DNA of 24,273 bases from Flavobacteriaceae bacterium (GTDB taxonomy: Bacteria > Bacteroidota > Bacteroidia > Flavobacteriales > Flavobacteriaceae), in the NCBI GenBank assembly GCA_002714815.1, contig PAYI01000038.1, forward strand, positions 9,939-34,211, written 5' to 3'. The notes beneath the pieces are model-generated. The model saw nothing but the letters and a program-made list of their open reading frames with translations, was not told the DNA's origin and made no database searches. Shown here piece by piece: positions 15,068-23,692 of this stretch. The position numbers and the translations under genes are program-made. The stretch's first letter is position 1; every line of letters begins with the position of its first letter.

Positions 15068-16270
15068 CTATTTTTTATCATAAAGGTCTAAACCGTACAT
15101 GTAGTTTGCCGCCTTCAGGAATAAGGTTCTATTTACCCCATCAGAATGCAGCCATCCCGCTGCATCTCTTAAAAGTTTTGATACTCCAAACTCTTTCATG
15201 TATCCATGCCCACCATGGACTTCCATTGTCCATGTTGCAATTTTCCACACAGCTTGACTTGCCATCGCTTTTGGGAGAGCGCCCAATGTCCAATCCCATC
15301 CTTGATCTTGGTTATCAGCTAAGTAGCAAGCTCTATGTGTGTATGATCTTGCGGCATCAAGTAACATTCTCATTTCACCTAACTGAGCTCGAATACCATC
15401 GTGTTCAATTAATGGCCGACCGCCTTGTACTCTTATTTTTGCCCATTGCTCAGCTTTTTCGTATAAGGCAACGCCGACGCCTAAACAGCTTGATGCTGCG
15501 AATGAGTTGCTTGATGGAAAAAACTTTTGAAGTAATTGAAAACCTTTACCAACCTCTCCGACTATATTTTCATCTGGAATAAAACAATCTTGGAAAATTA
15601 ATTCGGCATTATTTGCAAGACTTTCACCTAGCTTATCGTGCACACGACCAATTGTAAAACCTTCACGACCCCTCTCTAAGAGAAAACAGGTGGTCCCCTC
15701 AAGCATCGGTTTACCCTTCTCTGTTTGAACAAATAAGAGATAATGACTTGCTCTATTTCCGTTTGATATGAAGTGTTTCATCCCATTTATGACATAGCCA
15801 CCTTCAACTTTTTCAGCTGATGTTCTGAAAGGAGTCGGATATGGTAAAAAATAGTTTGAGGCATTATCAGGCTCAGTTATTCCAATTGCCAAAACAGCTT
15901 CAGGATCTTTTGAGTATGGAATTAATGTTCTCTCAGCTTGTTCTTCATTTAGAGCTTTTTCCATTATGGTAGCAAGTTTCATAGTTTGAGCCATAACAAC
16001 GGACACACCAACATCACCGACCGCCAACTCCTCAACAACCATCGCAGTAGTAAGTGAATCCAAACTTAGACCGCCATATTTTTCAGAAAGCGTCATTGTT
16101 CGGAGGCCAAGTTTATCTGCTTCTTTTACTATTTCTCCACAATATCTCTCTTCAGGGGTTGCTTTTCCATCAAGGTCGACTGCGACAGGTTTGACCACGT
16201 CATCGACAAATTTCTTTACTGTTTCTAATATTGCTTTTTGCTCTTCTGTCTGAATAAACATTTCATGCAT
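15068..16270 (-). CDS. Acyl-CoA dehydrogenase family protein with Asp at the catalytic Glu position
   Basis: A 400-residue flavoprotein. It has the N-terminal helical domain, the FAD/substrate loop AIGITEPDNASNY (128-140), the NGMKHFISNG beta-domain segment (162-171) and the C-terminal helical domain with EVHGGHGYMKEF (350-361). In medium-chain acyl-CoA dehydrogenase the catalytic base is the Glu of YEGT, eight residues after RD. Counting from D369 the same position is D377 (HSDGVNR). The enzyme may oxidise an unusual acyl-CoA, or the base may be weakened or moved. GGGA lies nine bases before the ATG; an in-frame ATG three codons later has no better site. It is coupled to the GST gene and divergent from the ABC transporter operon. 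Confidence 0.9.
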   Translation of the reverse strand: MHEMFIQTEEQKAILETVKKFVDDVVKPVAVDLDGKATPEERYCGEIVKEADKLGLRTMTLSEKYGGLSLDSLTTAMVVEELAVGDVGVSVVMAQTMKLATIMEKALNEEQAERTLIPYSKDPEAVLAIGITEPDNASNYFLPYPTPFRTSAEKVEGGYVINGMKHFISNGNRASHYLLFVQTEKGKPMLEGTTCFLLERGREGFTIGRVHDKLGESLANNAELIFQDCFIPDENIVGEVGKGFQLLQKFFPSSNSFAASSCLGVGVALYEKAEQWAKIRVQGGRPLIEHDGIRAQLGEMRMLLDAARSYTHRACYLADNQDQGWDWTLGALPKAMASQAVWKIATWTMEVHGGHGYMKEFGVSKLLRDAAGWLHSDGVNRTLFLKAANYMYGLDLYDKK

Positions 16271-16349
16271 TGGTTGTGTTCCCTTAAAATGAATTTTTTA
16301 TCATATATATATAGTAATTTCTTTTGCAGAAAACAAACGAAAAATAAAT

Positions 16350-16377
16350 TTGACATAAAGTTAAAAGCTGATATTGA
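16350..16377 (+). promoter_or_regulatory. Candidate promoter for the ABC transporter operon
   Basis: A perfect TTGACA (16350-16355) is followed after 16 bases by TATTGA (16372-16377), a weak -10. It lies 55 bases before the start codon in the 162-base divergent gap. Motif match only. Confidence 0.35.
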
Positions 16378-16432
16378 TTCTAACTTGGGATATCATGAAA
16401 ATTAGAGAATATTTCTATATGGAGGTGTTTAA

Positions 16433-17503
16433 ATGCGCAATAAATATCACATATCAAGAAGAAATTTTTTAGCGGGTTCATCTGCTACCGCAATCGGCCT
16501 CACCTTAATGCCATTCAGCCTTGGAGCCAACGACCAAGATCAACTTAATTTTTATAATTGGGATGATTATATTGGAGAAGATACATTATCGGACTTTGCA
16601 AGTATCACGGGAGTTAAAACAAACATAGATTTCTTTGCTGATAATGATGAATTATTTTCAAAACTAAGAGAGGGAAATCCTGGATATGACATCATTGTTC
16701 CATCAGATATTTACGTAGAAAAAATGACCAAAGCAGGTATGCTTGATAGGATCGATCAAGATAAAATATCAAATATGGGGAATATTGATGTAAATTTTTT
16801 AAATCCGATATTTGACCCTAACAGAGATTATTCCATACCATATATGTGGGGTACAATCGGTATAGGGTATAACAAAAAACAGTTGCGCAATACTCCAAAC
16901 TCGTGGTCACACATTTACGATTCAGAAATATATTCAGGAAATATTTCACTTTTATCGGAAGCGACAGACGTTATTGCCTGCGCACTTAAGTATTTAGGCT
17001 ATTCCGCAAACACTAAAAGCACAAAAGAATATAAAGAAGCCGAGGAGTTATTAATCGCACAAAAGAAGCATATCAAAGTTTTTGCTGAAGATAATGGTCA
17101 AGATTTACTTGCATCTGGCGACGTTATCATGGCTCAAGAATATAACGGGGACATCGCACAAGTGATGCTCGAGGATGATAATATCAGCTACATCGTCCCA
17201 AAAGAGGGTAGTATAATTTGGGAGGATTGCCTTTGCATACCCAAAGATGCCCCTCATAAGGAGAATGCTCACAAATTTATTGATTTTATTCTGCGTGCCG
17301 ATATTGGGGCGGAGCTTGCTGATTATATTCAGTATGCAACTCCAAATAAAGCCGCAAAAGACCTAATGGATGATGAATATAAATCAAACCCTGCTATATT
17401 TCCAGCAGATGAAACTGTAAAATTATGCGAAAATATGCTTTATCAAGGAGAAGAAGTAAGTAGGATGATTCAAGACACTTGGACCCGTATACTTGCCTCG
17501 TAA
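16433..17503 (+). CDS. Periplasmic substrate-binding protein of a spermidine/putrescine-type ABC importer
   Basis: A 356-residue binding protein with a twin-arginine signal (S8-R9-R10-N11-F12-L13) followed by a hydrophobic stretch, so it should be exported folded through Tat. The mature part opens with FYNWDDYIGEDTL (40-52), the hallmark of PotD/PotF-family proteins. Later come YDIIVPSDIYVEKM, PYMWGTIGIGYN and the acidic-residue-rich ligand cleft. A strong GGAGGTG sits seven bases before the ATG. It is the first gene of a DBCA-type operon. Relatives bind polyamines, but also opines, phosphonates and other small amines or acids. With a catabolic cluster on both sides, the ligand may be the substrate of those enzymes rather than a polyamine. 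Confidence 0.92.
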   Translation: MRNKYHISRRNFLAGSSATAIGLTLMPFSLGANDQDQLNFYNWDDYIGEDTLSDFASITGVKTNIDFFADNDELFSKLREGNPGYDIIVPSDIYVEKMTKAGMLDRIDQDKISNMGNIDVNFLNPIFDPNRDYSIPYMWGTIGIGYNKKQLRNTPNSWSHIYDSEIYSGNISLLSEATDVIACALKYLGYSANTKSTKEYKEAEELLIAQKKHIKVFAEDNGQDLLASGDVIMAQEYNGDIAQVMLEDDNISYIVPKEGSIIWEDCLCIPKDAPHKENAHKFIDFILRADIGAELADYIQYATPNKAAKDLMDDEYKSNPAIFPADETVKLCENMLYQGEEVSRMIQDTWTRILAS

Positions 17504-17532
17504 GTAAATAATGACTCAATTTGAAAGACATA

Positions 17533-18465
17533 ATGATGGCTAGGTGGGCTGTGAGGAGCAAATTTTTCCTCCTCCTGCTTTTGCCTGGCCTGTCATGGCT
17601 CTTTCTCTTCTTTTTAATTCCATTGTTTATTGTTTTTTCGATGAGCTATGGTCAAAAAGTAAACATTATTGATATTGACTATAACTGGACTCTTATAAAT
17701 TACGCGCGTGCAACCGATGGCGTTTATTTTTTTACATTATTTAAATCTGTAATTATAAGTTTTATAACGACTTTTCTCTGCTTATTAATTGCAATACCCG
17801 TTGCTTTTTATATCAGTTTCTCCTCTGTAAGAATAAAATCAATTTTGCTAGTTTCTATATTGCTTCCACTTTGGACTAATTTACTAATCAGGACATACTC
17901 GCTTATCGCATTACTAAGAACAAAGGGACATGTTAATAATGCACTCGAGAACTTGTGGGAGTCTGCAAATTACTTCTTAAATTTGTTTCGTTTGGCTAAC
18001 CATAATTTGATTGGTGAAAGCTTTACGCCTCTAAGTTTGATGCATAATAATTTTTCCGTAATCCTTGGATTAGTATACATTTACGTGCCGTTTATGATAA
18101 TTCCAATTTATCTAGTATTAGAGAAGATCGACAGAAATATACTTGAAGCCAGTTATGATCTTGGAGCAAATCATAAAGTAACTTTTTTCAAAATAATCAT
18201 GCCTAATATCAGTGTTGGAATAATCTCTGGTATAATATTGGTATTTATACCCTGCCTTGGCTCGTTTATTATACCAGAATTATTAGGCGGCGCAGACTCA
18301 CAAATGATTGGAAATATAATTGAGAGACAATTTAAATCTGCAAATGACTGGCCTTTTGGATCAGCTTTATCATTTATTCTGATTTATATAACAATAATAA
18401 TCTTAGGTGTAAGATACGTTTATTCAAAACTTTACTCACGCCTCAATCAGAAAGGTGTTTCATGA
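17533..18465 (+). CDS. ABC transporter permease, PotB-like
   Basis: About 310 residues with six predicted membrane helices and the cytoplasmic EAA loop (LEASYDLGANHKVTFFKI) that docks on the ATPase. The extra loop near TKGHVNNALENL is typical of the PotB/PotH branch. The frame can begin at a TTG (17521) or at ATGs at 17533 and 17536. None has a strong ribosome site; GAAAG at 17523-17527 slightly favours 17533. The stop overlaps the next permease by four bases (ATGA), so the two are coupled. It forms the membrane channel with the following permease. Confidence 0.9.
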   Translation: MMARWAVRSKFFLLLLLPGLSWLFLFFLIPLFIVFSMSYGQKVNIIDIDYNWTLINYARATDGVYFFTLFKSVIISFITTFLCLLIAIPVAFYISFSSVRIKSILLVSILLPLWTNLLIRTYSLIALLRTKGHVNNALENLWESANYFLNLFRLANHNLIGESFTPLSLMHNNFSVILGLVYIYVPFMIIPIYLVLEKIDRNILEASYDLGANHKVTFFKIIMPNISVGIISGIILVFIPCLGSFIIPELLGGADSQMIGNIIERQFKSANDWPFGSALSFILIYITIIILGVRYVYSKLYSRLNQKGVS

Positions 18466-19301
18466 GCAAGAGAATAAGACATTACACACCAATCAATTAC
18501 ACAAAAAACAATACCCTAAAGATAATAACATTTATATTTCTTGTAATTTTATATCTACCCATAATTAATTTAATTATGTTTAGCTTCAATGACTCAAAGC
18601 GAAACATTGTGTGGCGAGGATTTACCAGCAAGTACTATGAAAAATTGTTCGAAAATGAGATGCTGTTTCTTGCTTTTTCAAATTCTATAACAATTGCAAT
18701 AACCTCAACAATAATTTCAACCTTTTTAGGCCTAACAACTGCAATTGTACTCTGGAAATTCAATTTTTACTTAAAAAAATATTATGATATTGCGTTACTA
18801 TTTCCCATCATAATTCCAGAGATATGTATGGGTATTTCCATGTTAGTTTTCTTCAGTTATATTAACTGGCCAAATTTCCAATTATGGCCATTTACCCTAT
18901 CAAGTATTATCATCGCACATGTCTCCTTCATTTTTCCATTTGTTGCAATTATAATCAGAGGAAGATTATCAATGTTGAATAATGAAATTTTAGAAGCGGG
19001 CCTGGATCTTGGTGCAAATAAATATCAAGTAATCAGAAAAATAATAATCCCATTTATGAGTCCTGCGCTTGTTGCCTCTGCTCTTCTGGCTTTTACACTA
19101 TCACTTGATGATTTTGTTGTTACCTTTTTTACATCAGGCCCAAATAGCGTAACACTACCGGTTAAAATCTACTCGATGGTCAGATTTGGAATTAGCCCTG
19201 AAATAAATGCTATATCAACATTACTAATTTTAATAATTATAATTTGTACTTATTTTACAATAAGATTTCTATCTAAAAGTAATAGAGAGATCATAAAATG
19301 A
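18462..19301 (+). CDS. ABC transporter permease, PotC-like
   Basis: A 279-residue inner-membrane protein with six helices. It has the PotC/PotI-style N-terminal segment ending FNDSKRNIVWRGFTSKYY and the EAA loop LEAGLDLGANKYQVIRKI. It then has SLDDFVVTFFTSGP, a conserved feature of polyamine-type second permeases. It overlaps the first permease by four bases and the ATPase gene by four bases (ATGA at both ends), indicating a single translationally coupled unit. It pairs with the upstream permease to form the heterodimeric channel. Confidence 0.92.
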   Translation: MSKRIRHYTPINYTKNNTLKIITFIFLVILYLPIINLIMFSFNDSKRNIVWRGFTSKYYEKLFENEMLFLAFSNSITIAITSTIISTFLGLTTAIVLWKFNFYLKKYYDIALLFPIIIPEICMGISMLVFFSYINWPNFQLWPFTLSSIIIAHVSFIFPFVAIIIRGRLSMLNNEILEAGLDLGANKYQVIRKIIIPFMSPALVASALLAFTLSLDDFVVTFFTSGPNSVTLPVKIYSMVRFGISPEINAISTLLILIIIICTYFTIRFLSKSNREIIK

Positions 19302-20386
19302 CAGAGAAAAAGACTACCATTGAACTAAAAAAATTAAATAAAAGGTTTGGGGATATTGTTGCTGTTAACGATGTATCATTGAAGATCTCTGAAAATGATT
19401 TTTTTACCATATTGGGTCCCTCCGGATGTGGAAAATCCACTATCTTAAGATTAATAGCTGGTCTTGAAGTTCAAGATACTGGTGCTGTTATGATAAATAA
19501 TAAGGACTGCAGTTTTGTCCCAGCAAACGAGAGGCCTGTTAATATGGTTTTTCAATCATACGCATTGTTCCCGCATCTAAGCGTACGAGATAATATAGAA
19601 TTTGGCTTAAAATTAAAAAAAATAAACAACATAGACAGAAAAACAAGAGTTGAAGAAATACTCGAACTTGTAAAAATGAATGGTTATGATTTCAAGCTAC
19701 CATCAGAACTTTCGGGTGGCCAAAGACAAAGAGTTGCCCTTGCACGAGCAATTGTTAATAAACCCAAAATTGTACTTTTAGACGAACCACTCTCAGCATT
19801 GGATGCAAATTTGAGAATGGAAATGCAACAAGAGCTTGTTAATATTCAACGCGATCTGAAAATGACTTTTATGCTTGTGACCCATGATCAAGACGAAGCG
19901 CTCTCAATATCATCAAAAATTGCAATCATGGAAAATGGGAAAATTATTGAGACAAATACTGCAACAAATATGTATGAATATCCATCAAAAAAATTCAGTG
20001 CAGAGTTCCTCGGACGCATAAATATTATAGAAGGCGCCACATCTGTAATTAATAATAGAATACTTTTTAATAGTGATACATTTGGAAAAATTAATATTAA
20101 ACAAGATATTAAATTACCGAAAGATGGTGTGCTTGGAATTAGACCTGAAAAAATAATCATTGAGACTGGGCTTAATAAACAAAAGAACAGAGTTAGCATG
20201 AACGGCATAATTACTAATTGGACTTATTATGGTGATGTGAGCTACATTACGATTGAACTGAAAAATAAATCTAAAGTTTATATCAATGTCCAAAACATCC
20301 ATAGGAACTCATTACAGGAGCTAAATATAGGAAAAAAACTGTTCGCTTCATTCGATATAAGTGATCTTATAATTTTGGAAAAGTAA
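19298..20386 (+). CDS. ABC transporter ATP-binding protein, PotA-like
   Basis: A 362-residue ATPase with Walker A GPSGCGKST (40-48), Q-loop Q86 (VFQSYALFP), signature LSGGQ (138-142), Walker B ending LLDEP (D162, E163) and switch H196 (THDQDE). The segment after about residue 235 is a C-terminal TOBE-like beta domain, including GVLGIRPEKI, as in PotA and other CUT1/MOI-type importers. It powers uptake through the two preceding permeases. Last gene of the transporter unit; the amidohydrolase starts 64 bases downstream and may be co-transcribed. Confidence 0.95.
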   Translation: MTEKKTTIELKKLNKRFGDIVAVNDVSLKISENDFFTILGPSGCGKSTILRLIAGLEVQDTGAVMINNKDCSFVPANERPVNMVFQSYALFPHLSVRDNIEFGLKLKKINNIDRKTRVEEILELVKMNGYDFKLPSELSGGQRQRVALARAIVNKPKIVLLDEPLSALDANLRMEMQQELVNIQRDLKMTFMLVTHDQDEALSISSKIAIMENGKIIETNTATNMYEYPSKKFSAEFLGRINIIEGATSVINNRILFNSDTFGKINIKQDIKLPKDGVLGIRPEKIIIETGLNKQKNRVSMNGIITNWTYYGDVSYITIELKNKSKVYINVQNIHRNSLQELNIGKKLFASFDISDLIILEK

Positions 20387-20450
20387 TACTTTCCTATAAT
20401 AGAAATTTTGCTATAGTATTTAAATTCAAAACAAGATTAGGAATGGGAAA

Positions 20451-21425
20451 ATGTCGATATTTGATACTGAACAGGTAATTGCAATTGAGGAACATTACAT
20501 AGATCCGAATATTACAAAACTTCAAGAAGAGAGCACTAAGAATACCAAAATAAGAAATCCTAAAATGGTGGCAAGGATGGAAGATTTTGGTGGTGAAAGA
20601 ATTGAAGAAATGGATGCAGCAGGCATTGATGTCCAAATACTATCGATAGCGCCTCCTGGCATTCATAATTTACCTGGTGATGTCGCGGTTGATGCAGCCA
20701 AAATGACAAATGATTACTTAGCGAAGAAAATATCAGAAAACCCAAAAAGATTCAGAGCCTTTGCTTCATTGCCAATGCAAAACCCAGAAGCGGCAGCGAA
20801 AGAGCTCGAGAGATCAGTAAAAGATCTGAACTTTGTTGGTGGCATGATTCACGGCCTAACTAATTCAAAATTTGACGATGGAAAGGAGTCTTGGCCAGTA
20901 TACGAGACTGCTGCAAAACTTGATGTACCGATATATCTACACCCTGGTATGCCTCATCATGAAGTAAGAAAAACCTACTATCAGGACTACACAGAAGAGT
21001 TTGCTTTATTTCAACAAGCTGCATGGGGATATACTGTAGAAACTGCAACAATGGCGATTAGACTTGTTCTCTCAAGAGTATTCGAGAAAATACCAAATCT
21101 TAAAATTATTCTAGGTCATCTTGGAGAGACCTTGCCTTTCTTGTTATGGAGAGTTAATCACAACTTAAAAAGACCAGGCAATGCTCCAATAGAATTTAGA
21201 GAGGTTTTTTGCAATAATTTTTATGTTACAACAAGTGGTAATTTCTCTGATCCAGCATTATTATGCTGCATGCAAGAAATGGGAGTAGATAGGATATTAT
21301 TTGCCATAGACTGGCCTTTTATAGACAATAAACTTGGTGCAGATTGGTTTGAAAATATCTCAATATCAAGAGAGGATAAAGTTAAGATATTGAACGGTAA
21401 TGCATCTCGGATATTTAAGTTATAA
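20451..21425 (+). CDS. Amidohydrolase-superfamily decarboxylase/hydrolase (gamma-resorcylate/ACMS decarboxylase type)
   Basis: A 324-residue TIM-barrel protein of the amidohydrolase_2 group. The first metal motif is E13-E14-H15 (IAIEEHY), followed by YLHPG (H164), GHLGE (H223) and IDWPF (D287). This E-x-H/H/H/D set, in the same order and similar spacing, is that of gamma-resorcylate decarboxylase, 5-carboxyvanillate decarboxylase and ACMS decarboxylase, which remove CO2 from aromatic or semialdehyde acids using Mn2+ or Zn2+. Non-decarboxylating hydrolases also occur in the group. AGGA lies nine bases before the ATG. The 64-base gap after the ATPase gene has no clear terminator, so read-through is likely. 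That suggests it acts on the imported compound or a near product. Confidence 0.87.
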   Translation: MSIFDTEQVIAIEEHYIDPNITKLQEESTKNTKIRNPKMVARMEDFGGERIEEMDAAGIDVQILSIAPPGIHNLPGDVAVDAAKMTNDYLAKKISENPKRFRAFASLPMQNPEAAAKELERSVKDLNFVGGMIHGLTNSKFDDGKESWPVYETAAKLDVPIYLHPGMPHHEVRKTYYQDYTEEFALFQQAAWGYTVETATMAIRLVLSRVFEKIPNLKIILGHLGETLPFLLWRVNHNLKRPGNAPIEFREVFCNNFYVTTSGNFSDPALLCCMQEMGVDRILFAIDWPFIDNKLGADWFENISISREDKVKILNGNASRIFKL

Positions 21426-21444
21426 TATTGGATATACCCAAAAA

Positions 21445-22047
21445 TTAGAGTTCTGGGACATCCAGACCTATTCCTACAACCTCGTCTTCAATTGGAACTC
21501 TAAATGCATCATTAAATAAATTTAGGGAGACCATAACCGTCGCTGTCAGTGCAATCTCAACCATTTGCTTTGGTGAGTAGTGATTTTTAAAATTATCAGC
21601 GACTTTATTTGGAATATTCGACGCATCAATCATCATATGGTCCACGAAACTGAGAGCTGCCTTCTCTGATTCTGTAAATGCTTCGTGGCTGTCTGAGTCC
21701 TGAATATTCTTAATTTTATCTTCTTCAACACCCAACCTTCGTAAGTGCTCTATTTGGTGAGTCGAACAATAAAAACATGTATTCCGTGTAGCAACTTTGT
21801 ATCTAATTAGCGCTTTAAATGGTTTAGGAAGTTCACCCAGATCCCATGTTGATTGCCAGTAGTTGCGAGATGCCATGCCAAAGTCATCAGAATGAGCCAT
21901 TGCCCTCGCGCTATTATTAATCCTTGAACTTCCTTTCGCCTCATTTAGGTCTTTGATCAGTGACATAAATTGAGTACTGAACTCGTCGTTGGATAATAAT
22001 GGAACAATTGTATTTGCATTCAAATTCTTATCAAGTTGACTTTTCAT
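21445..22047 (-). CDS. Carboxymuconolactone decarboxylase/AhpD-like protein
   Basis: A 200-residue helical protein with the CMD/AhpD core motif RNTCFYCSTHQIEHLRRLG. C91 and C94 form a CxxC pair and H97 lies at +3, one residue earlier than the usual +4 His of AhpD. Family members include 4-carboxymuconolactone decarboxylase (no CxxC), alkylhydroperoxidase AhpD and peroxidase-related proteins; the CxxC points to the AhpD side. The start is the ATG 22045-22047, with GGGAG seven bases before it; a longer in-frame extension would run into the TPP-enzyme gene. It follows that gene by 13 bases and is convergent with the amidohydrolase (19 bases). It probably protects against or handles peroxides or a reactive intermediate of the pathway. 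Confidence 0.85.
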   Translation of the reverse strand: MKSQLDKNLNANTIVPLLSNDEFSTQFMSLIKDLNEAKGSSRINNSARAMAHSDDFGMASRNYWQSTWDLGELPKPFKALIRYKVATRNTCFYCSTHQIEHLRRLGVEEDKIKNIQDSDSHEAFTESEKAALSFVDHMMIDASNIPNKVADNFKNHYSPKQMVEIALTATVMVSLNLFNDAFRVPIEDEVVGIGLDVPEL

Positions 22048-22060
22048 TTTTTTCTCCCTT

Positions 22061-23692
22061 TTACACCGCGCTTGGCATTCGAAGATATTCACTTCCATCT
22101 AGTTTCACAATTATAGAGACTGGCTTATTTAATTTCAATGCCTTCTTAATTCCATTAACTAATTCCGTAACATTATTAGCTTCTATGGCATCTATTCCAA
22201 AACTCTCAACAATTTTTTTGTAATCAATTTTTTCAAAGCTCGTTGACTCAGTATTATATCCTTTCTTTAGCTGCTTAGATTTTACTTGTGTCAACCCATT
22301 ATCAACCATTATTACTTGTATCATTGCAACATCTAATCGCTTCCATGTTGCCAGCTCCCCAGCATACATCAGGAAACCACCATCGCCAACAAATGAAATG
22401 ACAGGCGATTTTGGTAATGCCATTTTAGCTCCCATTGCAGCACCAAGGGAAAAGCCCATCGGAGAGAGACCATTTGACACAAAATATTTTAAAGGTAAGT
22501 TCGTTAACCATGCTTGGGATGCAAGTGATTTATGAGCCCCAGCATCTGCAGCTATTATGGTGTCTTCTGGAACAACCTTCCTGATCTCTTTGTATACTGC
22601 TTGTGGTGCTATTCCGCTTGACTCTCTATATTCTGAACTTATGCCTAACTCAAAATTATGAATCTTATCAAAGCAATCCCTCGCTTTTTTTAACCAGCCT
22701 AAATCCGTTACCCTTTCCCCTAACAAATTCTGAAGTGAGCTTAAAGTATTGGCCATATTACCTTTTAACCCAACACTCACTGGTTGAAATGTTCTATCAT
22801 TCACATCAGCGTCGTCGATGGATATAATTGGCACTTTTGATTTGTATGGTCTGATAATATCCCAGCCATCCAAACCCACCGTGATAATTAAATCAGCCTC
22901 TTTAAGCATCTCATCGATAGGAGTCCCAAACCAACCATACATACCTAAATAAAGTTTATCATTGCATGGAATATTACCTACTGCCTGAAGGGTTACGCAT
23001 GCTGGTGCATTAATTTTGTGTATAAACGACAGTAATTCGTCTGATATTTTCGATGCAACAGAGCCAACCCCAGCAACAACAATTGGTTTTTTGGATGCAG
23101 TAATCAAATCGTTTGCTTTATTTAAGTATTTTTTATCTATGGTTCTTGATTTATTCGTGCTCGTTATTGTTCCGTCAATTTCAGAGTCATCCATATCGAT
23201 CTCACTTATTGCCTGCACTGGTGATATTGGTAAGTACACAGCACCTGGGCGTGGATCCATCGCTAAGTTATATGCCCTATCTAAAAGTGTGGTTACATTA
23301 GCTGATGTTATCTCTTCAGATAGTTTTGTAATCAGCCCACCAAATGCAACCAATGGGACCTCCTGATGAGGATTTTTTGATAAGAGTTCAGGGTCTATTA
23401 TTGCAGAGAAAACAATTATTGGACGACGGTCAAGGTGAGCTGATGCTATACCCGACGCAAGATTTGTTATGCCTGGGCCTTTAGTTACAATTACAACACC
23501 AGGTACACCTGTAATTTCACCATACGTTGACGCCATATATGCCGCTGTGTTCTCATGATGGGTCAAAACATAGTTTATGCCCTGATCAGAGAATGCATTG
23601 ATTAAATTAATTGTATCACTGCCGGGTGTCCCAAATACCTGCTTCACGCCTCTCTTCTTTAGGTATTTCGCAATAAAATCACAAGTATACAT
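22061..23692 (-). CDS. Thiamine-pyrophosphate enzyme, acetolactate synthase/decarboxylase-like (second paralogue)
   Basis: A 543-residue TPP enzyme. The N-terminal FGTPGSDTINL (20-30) and HHENTAAYMAS (E47, TPP activation) come first, then a central domain with VAGVGSVASK, then the C-terminal TPP-Mg site starting GDGG (436-439) and ending VDNG (N465). It differs from the other TPP enzyme in the window (GDA motif, longer linker) and is closer to ALS-like or aryl-oxoacid decarboxylases. The VDNGLTQVKSKQ tail resembles the NDGGxGxIRxxQ pattern of that group. The start codon overlaps the DUF35 stop by one base (TAATG). It may decarboxylate a 2-oxoacid or condense an acyl group with an aldehyde; substrate unknown. 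Confidence 0.88.
   Translation of the reverse strand: MYTCDFIAKYLKKRGVKQVFGTPGSDTINLINAFSDQGINYVLTHHENTAAYMASTYGEITGVPGVVIVTKGPGITNLASGIASAHLDRRPIIVFSAIIDPELLSKNPHQEVPLVAFGGLITKLSEEITSANVTTLLDRAYNLAMDPRPGAVYLPISPVQAISEIDMDDSEIDGTITSTNKSRTIDKKYLNKANDLITASKKPIVVAGVGSVASKISDELLSFIHKINAPACVTLQAVGNIPCNDKLYLGMYGWFGTPIDEMLKEADLIITVGLDGWDIIRPYKSKVPIISIDDADVNDRTFQPVSVGLKGNMANTLSSLQNLLGERVTDLGWLKKARDCFDKIHNFELGISSEYRESSGIAPQAVYKEIRKVVPEDTIIAADAGAHKSLASQAWLTNLPLKYFVSNGLSPMGFSLGAAMGAKMALPKSPVISFVGDGGFLMYAGELATWKRLDVAMIQVIMVDNGLTQVKSKQLKKGYNTESTSFEKIDYKKIVESFGIDAIEANNVTELVNGIKKALKLNKPVSIIVKLDGSEYLRMPSAV

Noticed and set aside
16433..20386. Naming the transporter potABCD with polyamine specificity.
   Set aside because: Family membership is clear, but related transporters carry other amines and acids. 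The catabolic neighbours make the ligand uncertain, so no gene symbol is given.
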